From: JAOUGY01 sp963785075
Lineage (GTDB): Bacteria; Actinomycetota; Acidimicrobiia; Spongiisociales; ZC4RG35
Reading direction: 5' to 3'
Length of the DNA stretch: 64,000 bases
Assembly (NCBI GenBank): GCA_963785075.1
Contig: CAWATW010000010.1
Coordinates: forward strand, 372,001-436,000
Positions 1 through 7,208 of this stretch are shown in pieces. How positions within the stretch are numbered: position 1 is the first letter of the stretch; the number at the start of each line of letters is the position of its first letter. The notes beneath the pieces were generated by a model. The model did not search any database, was not told where the DNA came from, and saw only the letters and a program-made list of their open reading frames with translations. A program made the position numbers and the translations under genes.

Positions 1-131
1 TTGCGTTCGATGCTTCGGACCTGATGCCGCCCGAAGTCGGCCAGGGTTCGTTCTGGACCGGCATGGTGGATTGGAGCCGCGGGACCCCTGCCCAGGAGGT
101 CGTGGACGCCGTGGAGGCCAGCTGGCCGTGA
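1..131 (+). CDS. Sugar ABC transporter substrate-binding protein, C-terminal end (partial)
   Basis: Only the last 42 codons are in the window; the gene enters from the left and stops at 129-131. The tail reads FDASDLMPPEVGQGSFWTG and ends in EASWP, which resembles the end of alpha-glucoside-type binding proteins (AglE family). Such proteins are secreted or lipid-anchored and deliver sugar to a two-permease importer, and two permease genes follow directly. No ATPase gene lies downstream, so the importer must use one encoded outside the window. The exact sugar cannot be judged from this fragment. Confidence 0.7.
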   Translation, partial: AFDASDLMPPEVGQGSFWTGMVDWSRGTPAQEVVDAVEASWP

Positions 132-241
132 TCGGTGGTCGCGTCACATGACGTGAGCCAAATGATCGTGGAGGTGGCCAGCGATGGCCACCTCCACGTG
201 TTTAAGGTGAATGGCGCCCAGCGAGAGAGAGCGGAGGAGAG

Positions 242-1399
242 ATGACGACACCCCCCGTCATACACGACGACGATCGGGACGTCGGTCCGGGTCCGTCCGG
301 CGAGTACGGGTCGGACAGTCACAGCCCAGTCGACTGGGTGCTGCGCATCGCGTCGGCGCTGGTCGTTCCTGCAGTCATCGTGGTCGTGTTCTTCAGCTTC
401 GGGTATCTGAAGGACGACAACGCCAACAAGCTGCTGCAGGTTCTTCTGGCGTTGGTGGTCGGAATCGGCGGGGTCTGGGGCTTGTACTGGGGGATGGACA
501 AGGCCGTGAGCATGCTGCCGAAGAAGTCGGCAGCCGCCACCCGTCCGTTCGCATACGTCGGGCCGGCGATGGTGCTCCTCGGCTTCTACCTCGTGTATCC
601 GGCCGTCAACACGCTGATCATCTCCTTCAAGAACGCCTCCGGTTCCGAGTGGATCGGGATCGACAACTACGCACGGATCTTCACCGAGAGCCAATACCTC
701 ATCTCGCTTCGGAACAGCGTGATCTGGGTGCTCGTGGTGCCGTTCACGGCGGTCGCCGTGGGCCTGGCATTCGCAACGATGACCGACAAGATCGGGAACC
801 GGTGGGAGTCGTTCTCGAAGAGCCTGATCTTCCTGCCCATGGCGATCTCGTTCGTGGGCGCGTCGGTCGTCTTCACCTTCATCTACTCGTTCCGCCCCGC
901 CGGGTTCGGAGAGCAGATCGGATTGCTCAACGGGATTCTCACGCAACTCGGTGGCGAGCCTGTGAACTGGGTGGCGCAACAGCCATGGAACAACCTGTAC
1001 CTGATGGTGATCCTCATCTGGCTGCAGACGGGTTTCTCCATGGTGATCTTGTCGTCGGCGATCAAGGGTGTGGAGGACGTTCTCCTGGAAGCGGCTCGGA
1101 TCGACGGAGCCAACGAGTGGCAGGTGTTCTGGAGAGTCGTGTTCCCGAGCATCTCGTCCACGGTGGTGGTCGTGTGGACCACGGTGATGATCACGGTGTG
1201 GAAGGTGTTCGACATCGTATGGGTGATGACCGGGGGCCGTGACGGTACCCAGGTGATCGCCCAACAGATGGTCCAGGAGTTCTTCACCAACAACAACGAC
1301 GGCATCGGCGCCGCGCTGGCGGTCATCCTCTTCGTCGCCGTTGTCCCGGTCCTCGTGCTCAACGTCAAGCGGTTCCAGGCTCAGGAGGCAATGCGATGA
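242..1399 (+). CDS. Sugar ABC transporter permease, MalF/AglF type
   Basis: 385 aa inner-membrane permease of a carbohydrate importer. Hydrophobic segments lie near residues 34-55, 64-82, 102-124, 157-178, 193-216, 250-271, 303-325 and 357-375. The cytoplasmic EAA loop that docks on the ATPase is clear at 283-302 (EAARIDGANEW, then WRVVFP). The extra hydrophobic stretch before residue 100 and the GPAMVLLGFYLVYP segment resemble AglF. The ATG at 242 follows a good ribosome site (GGAGGAGAG). Its stop overlaps the next permease by four bases (ATGA), so the two are probably translationally coupled. Substrate is inferred, not shown. Confidence 0.88.
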   Translation: MTTPPVIHDDDRDVGPGPSGEYGSDSHSPVDWVLRIASALVVPAVIVVVFFSFGYLKDDNANKLLQVLLALVVGIGGVWGLYWGMDKAVSMLPKKSAAATRPFAYVGPAMVLLGFYLVYPAVNTLIISFKNASGSEWIGIDNYARIFTESQYLISLRNSVIWVLVVPFTAVAVGLAFATMTDKIGNRWESFSKSLIFLPMAISFVGASVVFTFIYSFRPAGFGEQIGLLNGILTQLGGEPVNWVAQQPWNNLYLMVILIWLQTGFSMVILSSAIKGVEDVLLEAARIDGANEWQVFWRVVFPSISSTVVVVWTTVMITVWKVFDIVWVMTGGRDGTQVIAQQMVQEFFTNNNDGIGAALAVILFVAVVPVLVLNVKRFQAQEAMR

Positions 1400-2274
1400 C
1401 AACCACCGTCGCTGCAGGGGGAAAGCCTGCGACCACCGCCAGCACCAAGATTCCGATCTACCTGACGGTGATCCTGGTCGCCACGCTGTGGACGATCCCG
1501 ACCTTGGGACTGCTGGTCAACTCGTTTCGCGAGCCGCGATCGATCCGGGGGACCGGATGGTGGACCGTGTTCGGAAGTCTGTTCGATGGCGCCACCTGGA
1601 CGCTCGACAACTACTCCCGTGTGCTCGACGAGGGCTTCGGCAACGCCTTCGCCAACACGCTCGCGGTGAGCATCCCGTCGGTGGTGATCCCGATCACCAT
1701 CGCCGCGTTCGCGGCCTACGCGTTCGCGTGGATGAAGTTCCCGGGACGGAACCTCCTTTTCGTGGTGGTCGTCGGCCTGATGGTGGTTCCGCTCCAGATG
1801 GCCCTGATCCCGATCCTTCGGGTCTACACGAGCTTCGAGCTCAACGGGACGTTCCCGGCGATCTGGCTGGCTCACGCCGGCTTCGGCATGCCGTTGGCCG
1901 TGTACCTGTTGAGGAACTACATGGGGTCGTTGCCCGGTTCGATCATCGAATCCGCCAACATCGACGGCGCTGATCACTTCGCCATCTTCTGGCGTCTGGT
2001 GGTGCCGTTGTCGACACCGGTGTTGGCATCGTTTGCCATCTTCCAGTTCCTGTGGGTGTGGAACGACTATCTGGTCGCTCTGGTGTTCCTGGGAACCGAC
2101 CCGTCGGTTCGGGTCCTGACCACCGAGCTCGCAGATCTCGCAGGTCGCGGTGAGGGAGCGCTCAACCTGCTGCCGGCTGCGGCGTTCGTGACGATGGTGC
2201 TACCGATGGTGGTGTTCTTCTCACTCCAGCGGTACTTCGTACGCGGTCTCACAGCCGGTGGCGTGAAGGGGTGA
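1396..2274 (+). CDS. Sugar ABC transporter permease, MalG/AglG type
   Basis: 292 aa partner permease of the importer. About six membrane segments are visible, the first near residues 21-42. The EAA motif is at 185-204 (ESANIDGADHFAIFW). The start codon overlaps the stop of the preceding permease (ATGA at 1396-1399). Together with the upstream binding protein this forms the usual order binding protein, MalF-type, MalG-type. The stop at 2272-2274 is followed in the same frame by an open stretch leading into the next membrane gene. Confidence 0.9.
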   Translation: MTTTVAAGGKPATTASTKIPIYLTVILVATLWTIPTLGLLVNSFREPRSIRGTGWWTVFGSLFDGATWTLDNYSRVLDEGFGNAFANTLAVSIPSVVIPITIAAFAAYAFAWMKFPGRNLLFVVVVGLMVVPLQMALIPILRVYTSFELNGTFPAIWLAHAGFGMPLAVYLLRNYMGSLPGSIIESANIDGADHFAIFWRLVVPLSTPVLASFAIFQFLWVWNDYLVALVFLGTDPSVRVLTTELADLAGRGEGALNLLPAAAFVTMVLPMVVFFSLQRYFVRGLTAGGVKG

Positions 2275-2343
2275 ACCGCGGAACCGGCTGAGCTCGAGGC
2301 ACAACGGCGGCGGAATTGGCTGGCCATCGCGATCTCGACGATC

Positions 2344-2787
2344 GTGATGATGTTCAGCTATTTCCCATACGCAGCGGCGTTCAGTGGAGAAGGCGGGGAG
2401 ATCGACCTGGTCCTGGTGGCGATCTCGCTGGCGGTGGCGCCGTTCGTGTTCGTCGCCATAGGTCTCTTGTCGAGGAATCCCAAGACGCCGAAGGCGGTGC
2501 TCCGGTCGATGGCGCTTCTGCCATTCGTGGGGATGTCGGTCGGGCTCATCGCACCGATCCTGGGCGCCTCTGCGGCGTTCATGGTGGGAGGTGCGTTCAC
2601 GCTGGATCGACCGCCCGTGGAAGGTGTGATGCGATGGCGTTGGATGGCTGTCGGCTTCACGATCTTCTACCTGTTCGTTCTGTTGGTGACTGTGACACCC
2701 GCCGGGGTGTTCGCCGGAGGGCTCGTTCCGCTCCTGATGCTCGGCTTTGCCGACGAGTACGCCCGGTGGACTGCCCGACGGGCGTAG
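2344..2787 (+). CDS. Small membrane protein of unknown function; start uncertain
   Basis: 147 aa from the GTG at 2344, almost entirely hydrophobic, with about four membrane segments and a short charged tail (DEYARWTARR). I recognise no family. The frame is open without a stop back to 2275, directly after the permease stop, and that upstream stretch encodes a charged run (ELEAQRRR) then NWLAIAIS, which looks like the natural start of the first membrane helix. No ATG, GTG or TTG lies there in frame, only a CTG at 2320. The true start may be CTG, or the gene may begin at GTG 2271 and be broken by a one-base error. Confidence 0.6.
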   Translation: MMMFSYFPYAAAFSGEGGEIDLVLVAISLAVAPFVFVAIGLLSRNPKTPKAVLRSMALLPFVGMSVGLIAPILGASAAFMVGGAFTLDRPPVEGVMRWRWMAVGFTIFYLFVLLVTVTPAGVFAGGLVPLLMLGFADEYARWTARRA

Positions 2788-2796
2788 GCTCCGAAC

Positions 2797-3612
2797 ATGG
2801 ATTCCCGACGCGGCCGGCTCGTCATCGGGCTGGCGGTGGTGGGTGTGGGAGCGTTGATCCTCGTTTGGCTCGGCCCGGATGGGATCGAATCGACGACAGT
2901 GTCGGACGCGGTGGCGGCCGGTCGACATGATGATCTTCGAAGGCTTCTCGCCGATGGTGCGAGTCCTGATGGTCCGGTCGTCAATGGGCTCACGCCCCTC
3001 ATGCGGGCTGCAGCACGCGATGATGTCGTCTCCATCGACGTGCTCGTCGACTGGGGAGCGGCGGTCGACCTCCGGGGCGGAGAAGGACTCACTGCACTCC
3101 ACGTCGCCGCCCGGGCCGACGCACCCGAAGCCGTCGCCGAACTGGTGGCGCTTGGTGCAAGCGTTGATCTGGCGTCGGACAATGGCATGACGGTCCTCCA
3201 CCATGCGGCCGCTGCCGGGTCGATCGGTGGGATCGATGTGCTCGCAGCCGTCGGAGTCGACCTCGACCAGACGTCCGAGACGGTGGTGCAGGGTCACGGA
3301 CATCCACGGGACGTCGGACCGTCGGCGCTGGCGATCGCCGTGCGGGCGGGACACTTGGAGGCTGCCGAGGTCCTGATCCGGTCCGGCGCCGATGTCGATG
3401 CGCCCTCTCGGCGAGGAATCACGCCGCTCCTCACGGCGGTCTTCGGCGACGCCGAACCCGCGATGGTCGAACTGCTCGTGGCTTCGGGCGCCGATCGTTC
3501 GATCTCGGTGGGGTGCGTGGCGGGTTGTAGCTCGGATGCGGAGTTCGACGCAGCGGGCTGGGCGGATGCACTCGACCGTCAGCAGTTGTTGGAAGTGCTG
3601 TCAAGAAGGTGA
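2797..3612 (+). CDS. Membrane-anchored ankyrin-repeat protein
   Basis: 271 aa. An N-terminal hydrophobic segment (about residues 5-25) looks like an uncleaved anchor or signal. From about residue 35 there are roughly six ankyrin repeats, for example NGLTPLMRAAARDD, EGLTALHVAARADAP, NGMTVLHHAAAAGS and RGITPLLTAVFGD, each closing with a GADV or GASV type turn. Ankyrin repeats bind other proteins; no enzymatic domain is present. Near the C-terminus are two close cysteines (GCVAGCSS). It begins nine bases after the preceding membrane gene and ends convergently with the DUF1992 gene, sharing 12 bases. The partner is unknown. Confidence 0.82.
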   Translation: MDSRRGRLVIGLAVVGVGALILVWLGPDGIESTTVSDAVAAGRHDDLRRLLADGASPDGPVVNGLTPLMRAAARDDVVSIDVLVDWGAAVDLRGGEGLTALHVAARADAPEAVAELVALGASVDLASDNGMTVLHHAAAAGSIGGIDVLAAVGVDLDQTSETVVQGHGHPRDVGPSALAIAVRAGHLEAAEVLIRSGADVDAPSRRGITPLLTAVFGDAEPAMVELLVASGADRSISVGCVAGCSSDAEFDAAGWADALDRQQLLEVLSRR

Positions 3613-3960
3613 CACGTGCTTGGACATCCGGAGCCGGGCCATTCGTTTCCAGACCCCAACGATCTCGTCCGGATCGAATGCGGCATCGTCGACCCCGGCG
3701 GCGGCCAGGCGCTGATTCAACTGCTCGACGCGTGTCCGAACGTGCGTCTCCGAGGGGAGCGCCCACACCGGTCCGAGAAGGCGCTCCACCTCTGTCACCA
3801 CCTCGTGCGCTCCGTCCTCCCGCCTGATACGTTCGGCCTCTCGGCGTCCCCACCATCCGGGTTCGGCGTCTCGAATGTCCAGCGGCCGGCCCCCCTGGTC
3901 GCCGGCGTCGAACTCCCCCCGTGCAGCAGCCTGCTCGAGAAGGTGTTCGACGAACTCCAT
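3601..3960 (-). CDS. DUF1992 family protein (DnaJC28-type conserved domain)
   Basis: 119 aa. The opening MEFVEHLLEQAAARGEFDA followed by GGRPLDIRD is the typical beginning of DUF1992, a domain also found in eukaryotic DNAJC28. The rest is a charged helical region (REAERIRREDGAHEVVTEVE). Function in bacteria is not established. The frame is open further upstream to 4221, but homology begins at the ATG at 3960, so that start is chosen. It is convergent with the ankyrin gene and divergent from the membrane gene at 4037. Confidence 0.78.
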   Translation of the reverse strand: MEFVEHLLEQAAARGEFDAGDQGGRPLDIRDAEPGWWGRREAERIRREDGAHEVVTEVERLLGPVWALPSETHVRTRVEQLNQRLAAAGVDDAAFDPDEIVGVWKRMARLRMSKHVSPS

Positions 3961-4036
3961 GGACCCATGATATTCGACGACCTGGCACGATTTTCGGTAA
4001 GGCCGGTCGGATCCGTGCCGATAACTTCCATCTGAT

Positions 4037-4888
4037 ATGTCGATGACCGCGCAACAAACCCCGTCGGTGATTCGTACCAGCACCGGATTCTTCGCCAACT
4101 CGGTGCTGGCGGCCGCCCTTGGCGTAACATGCGCAAGGCTCTTCGAGCAGGTGGCGGTCGCCGTTACCGCCGCGATCGCAGGACGGGACCCGGTGCTCAC
4201 GAACAGTGCCGTGCTGCTCAATGAGCCCGGATCCGATCTCGTGATGCTGGCCCAGCCGATCTCTTCGCTCGTGCTCGGTCTTGTGCTCCTGATGCTCTAC
4301 CCGGGATCGAAGGACCGGAGTGCGGGGCGGCTCGTCATGCTGTGGACGTTGCTGTTTGCCTTCCGCAACGCCGCCATCACACTGGCCATGGCTGCGGTCG
4401 ACGAGGCCTCTCCGGTCGCGCTGGCGCTGGCCGAATGGAACGCCCCTGATGGGATCGACCTGGTGGTGGCGATCGTCGGGGCGCTCGGTCTGGTCCTGAT
4501 CGCCACCGGCGCTGCTTCGGCGTTCTTGTCCTTCTCACGCCACCGCAGCGAGGTTGCAACCGCTCGTGAACGGTTGCGATTCGCAGGCTCGATCGCTCTG
4601 ATTCCCGGCCTCGCCGGTCCTTTGTTGGCGGTTCCGGTTTTCCTTCCCGACGCGGGCACCGGTTTTGTGTCGACGCTGCCGCTGGCGGGCGCATTCGTGC
4701 TGATCACGACCCTCGCGGCGGCCGCCACCAAGTCTTTCGCACCGCCCCAGGTGATCGAGGAGCGCACCCTCTCGGTCGGCTTGATCATGGCGTTCGTACT
4801 CGTTCTGCTGGTTGCCAAGTTCGGCCTCGGCCCCGGAGTTCCGATTCCTCCCTGGGACGATCGGCTCCGGCTAACTTGGCGTCCGTGA
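4037..4888 (+). CDS. Multi-pass membrane protein of unknown function
   Basis: 283 aa with roughly seven hydrophobic segments and no recognisable domain. The segments are separated by short charged loops, one arginine-rich (RHRSEVATARERLRFAG) around the middle, probably cytoplasmic. ATG at 4037 and ATG at 4043 are both possible starts. The last codons overlap the start of moaB as GTGA (4885-4888), suggesting co-transcription with the molybdenum-cofactor gene, but nothing in the protein links it to that pathway. Confidence 0.72.
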   Translation: MSMTAQQTPSVIRTSTGFFANSVLAAALGVTCARLFEQVAVAVTAAIAGRDPVLTNSAVLLNEPGSDLVMLAQPISSLVLGLVLLMLYPGSKDRSAGRLVMLWTLLFAFRNAAITLAMAAVDEASPVALALAEWNAPDGIDLVVAIVGALGLVLIATGAASAFLSFSRHRSEVATARERLRFAGSIALIPGLAGPLLAVPVFLPDAGTGFVSTLPLAGAFVLITTLAAAATKSFAPPQVIEERTLSVGLIMAFVLVLLVAKFGLGPGVPIPPWDDRLRLTWRP

Positions 4889-5364
4889 GCGGGCATTCGA
4901 CGGCAATCCTGACGATCAGTGACGGCGTGAGCCGCGGAAGCCGTGAAGACACCTCCGGCGACGCCCTGGCGGAGCGTCTGGCGGTCGACGGTTTCGACGT
5001 GGTCGAACGTCGGGTCGTCGCAGACGAGGCCGACGCCATTGCGATGGCGATCAGGTCGATGACGCAGACGGCTCGCTTCGTCGTGACGACCGGAGGGACG
5101 GGGTTCGGGCCTCGCGACGTCACTCCCGAAGCGACCAAGTCGGTGCTCGACCGCGAAGCTCCCGGCCTTGTTCATGTGATGCTTTCGAACGGGCTCGCCA
5201 TCACTCCGATGGCTGCACTCACCCGGGCGGCTGCGGGCTCGCTCGGTGCGTCCCTCGTCGTGAACCTGCCCGGAAGTCCCAAGGGCGCAACCGAGAATCT
5301 CGGTGCGATCATGCCGCTCGTCCCGCACATCCTCGAGTTGCTCGAGGGAAACACGGAGCACTGA
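4885..5364 (+). CDS. moaB: Molybdopterin adenylyltransferase, MoaB/Mog family
   Basis: 159 aa. The protein shows the MoaB/Mog fold: AILTISDGVSRGSREDTSG near the N-terminus and the molybdopterin-binding loop VTTGGTGFGPRDVTPEA in the middle, followed by a proline-rich NLPGSPKGA segment. MogA-type enzymes adenylylate molybdopterin before metal insertion; MoaB in some bacteria has the same role. GTG at 4885 overlaps the previous stop (GTGA) and gives the normal family length; a TTG nine bases upstream is an alternative. xdhC follows after 76 bases, consistent with a molybdenum-enzyme maturation set. Confidence 0.87.
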   Translation: MSGHSTAILTISDGVSRGSREDTSGDALAERLAVDGFDVVERRVVADEADAIAMAIRSMTQTARFVVTTGGTGFGPRDVTPEATKSVLDREAPGLVHVMLSNGLAITPMAALTRAAAGSLGASLVVNLPGSPKGATENLGAIMPLVPHILELLEGNTEH

Positions 5365-5440
5365 GCTCACGGCACCGCTTCCTCGTCGTCGGCCCACCGC
5401 TTGCTCGCCGCAAGCGGAGCAGGTTATCTAGCATCCTCGC

Positions 5441-6526
5441 ATGGCCGACTTCGACCGGATTCTGGAGACGATCGTCGAGTGGGCCGACCGCGGGCAGGGG
5501 TTTGCCCTGGCGACGGTGGTCGGCGTCAGAGGATCGACGTATCGAGGTCTTGGCGCCCGGCAACTCGTTTCCGCAGATGGAACATCGGTCGGAACCGTTT
5601 CGGGTGGCTGCCTGGACTCAGATCTTCGAGCAGTCGCCGCCGAGGTGATCGCCGAAGGCAAGCCCCGGATCGTCGAATTCGACCTCACGGCCGACGACGA
5701 GGCGATCTGGGGGTGGGGGATCGGCTGCAACGGGGCGACTCGGCTGCTCGTGGAGCCGGCAGCGTCCGCCACCGACTTGTCGCACCGGCTGGCCGAGCTG
5801 CGAGCTGCACAGCGCCCGGCAGCCGTTGTCCACGTACTGGATGGAGCAGCTGTCGGGTCGCGGGCAGTGGTGACGCATGGCGGGATCGAGGGTTCGATAG
5901 GCGAGTCGATGGCGGAACAGGCGCAGGAGGCGCTGGTCGAGTCCCGACATCGTTTGGTCTCGGTGGACGGCGTCGACGCACTCATCGAGGTCGTGGGCTC
6001 ACCCTCCCGGCTGGTCGTGTGTGGCGCCGGACACGACGCCGTTCCAGTGGTTCGTTTCGGGGCGGAGCTGGGTTTCGAGGTCATTGTGGTCGACGACAGA
6101 CGACAGTTCCTGACTGCAGAACGGTTTCCCGAAGCGGCTGCACTGGTCCACTGCGATCCGGGCGAGCTTGGCTCAGCCGTCGAGCTCGACGGTCGGAGCC
6201 ATGTGTTGCTCATGTCTCACAACTACCTTCGCGACCTCGACTATCTGGGGGCGGCGCTCTCGGCGCGGCCGGCGTACATCGGCGTTCTCGGACCTGGAGA
6301 GCGTCTCAGCCGATTGCTCAGAGATCTCGCCGAGCAGGGTGTCGAGTGGGAGACGCTCGACACCGTGCATGGGCCGGCCGGGCTCGATATCGGAGCTGAG
6401 GGGCCCGTCGAGATCGGATGGGCGATTCTCGCCGAGATCCTCGCCGTTCGGCGTGCCAGGTCGGGAGGGCGTCTTCGTGACGTCAAAGGCCCCGAAGAGC
6501 TGAGAGCCTCGACGACCGCGGTCTAG
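5441..6526 (+). CDS. XdhC/CoxI family molybdenum-hydroxylase maturation protein
   Basis: 361 aa. The XdhC N-terminal domain is clear: ALATVVGVRGSTYRGLGARQ and SGGCLDSDL within the first 65 residues. The C-terminal Rossmann domain starts near residue 187 (RLVVCGAGHDAVPVV) and carries SHNYLRDLDYL. XdhC-type proteins bind molybdenum cofactor and support its sulfuration and insertion into xanthine or CO dehydrogenase-type enzymes. It lies between moaB and a coxG-like gene, but no catalytic subunit (large, medium, small) is present in the window. Whether it serves xanthine, CO or another substrate cannot be told. Confidence 0.87.
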   Translation: MADFDRILETIVEWADRGQGFALATVVGVRGSTYRGLGARQLVSADGTSVGTVSGGCLDSDLRAVAAEVIAEGKPRIVEFDLTADDEAIWGWGIGCNGATRLLVEPAASATDLSHRLAELRAAQRPAAVVHVLDGAAVGSRAVVTHGGIEGSIGESMAEQAQEALVESRHRLVSVDGVDALIEVVGSPSRLVVCGAGHDAVPVVRFGAELGFEVIVVDDRRQFLTAERFPEAAALVHCDPGELGSAVELDGRSHVLLMSHNYLRDLDYLGAALSARPAYIGVLGPGERLSRLLRDLAEQGVEWETLDTVHGPAGLDIGAEGPVEIGWAILAEILAVRRARSGGRLRDVKGPEELRASTTAV

Positions 6527-6650
6527 CCGGCGGGCCGGGGTGCCCTGACCGGGCCTTTTCTGTGACCCGACCCGGTCAGGCGGCACGGCGTGTGCAACGG
6601 GATCGGCGTCGGTCTACCGTACGCCACCGCAGCCAAACCCAGGATCAAAC

Positions 6651-7202
6651 GTGAACATCACACACGAATTCCAAGTCGCACGGCCCGTTGCCACGGTGTG
6701 GGACTTCTTCCAAGATGTGCCGTCCGTCGCCCAGTGTCTCCCGGGCGCCGAGTTGCTCGAGGATCGTGGCGATGGAACCTATGCCGGCAAGGTGTCGGTG
6801 AAGCTCGGACCCTTGTCGGCGACCTTCGAGGGTGAAGCAAACGTGACCCCGGATGCCGAGTCCAAGACAGGGATCATCGACGGCAAGGGTGTTGATCGTC
6901 GCGGCGGGAGCAGGGGACAGGTCAAGGTCACGTACTCCATGGCACCTTCGGACGGCGGAACCAGTGTGAAGCTCGATGCAGATGTCACCTTGTCGGGTGC
7001 TGCCGCTCAATTCGGGCGGACCGGGCTGATCAACGAGATGTCGACCCGTTTGATCGGCGAACTCGTGACCTGCGTGGAGGGGAAGCTCGCCGCAACCACT
7101 GTCGAGGAGGCACAGGAGATCAAGGCCGGCGAGGTCAAGGGGCTCTCCCTGTTCTTCCAGAGCCTGGTCGCCTGGTTCAAGCGATTGTTCTCACGCCGTT
7201 GA
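6651..7202 (+). CDS. CoxG-like SRPBCC family protein
   Basis: 183 aa starting at GTG 6651. It opens NITHEFQVARPVATVWDFF and carries VAQCLPGAELLE, the signature of the CoxG subfamily of SRPBCC (START-like) proteins. The C-terminus has an amphipathic or hydrophobic helix followed by basic residues (SLVAWFKRLFSRR), matching the membrane-recruiting tail of CoxG. In CO dehydrogenase systems CoxG tethers the enzyme to the membrane and helps pass electrons to quinone. Placement after moaB and xdhC supports a molybdenum-hydroxylase context. It ends convergently, six bases before the stop of the HD-GYP gene. Confidence 0.82.
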   Translation: MNITHEFQVARPVATVWDFFQDVPSVAQCLPGAELLEDRGDGTYAGKVSVKLGPLSATFEGEANVTPDAESKTGIIDGKGVDRRGGSRGQVKVTYSMAPSDGGTSVKLDADVTLSGAAAQFGRTGLINEMSTRLIGELVTCVEGKLAATTVEEAQEIKAGEVKGLSLFFQSLVAWFKRLFSRR

Positions 7203-7208
7203 TGGGGT

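Noticed and set aside
3616..4035. Plus-strand 139-residue open frame
   Set aside because: Antisense to the DUF1992 gene, which has the recognisable MEFVEHLLEQ...GEFDAG start.
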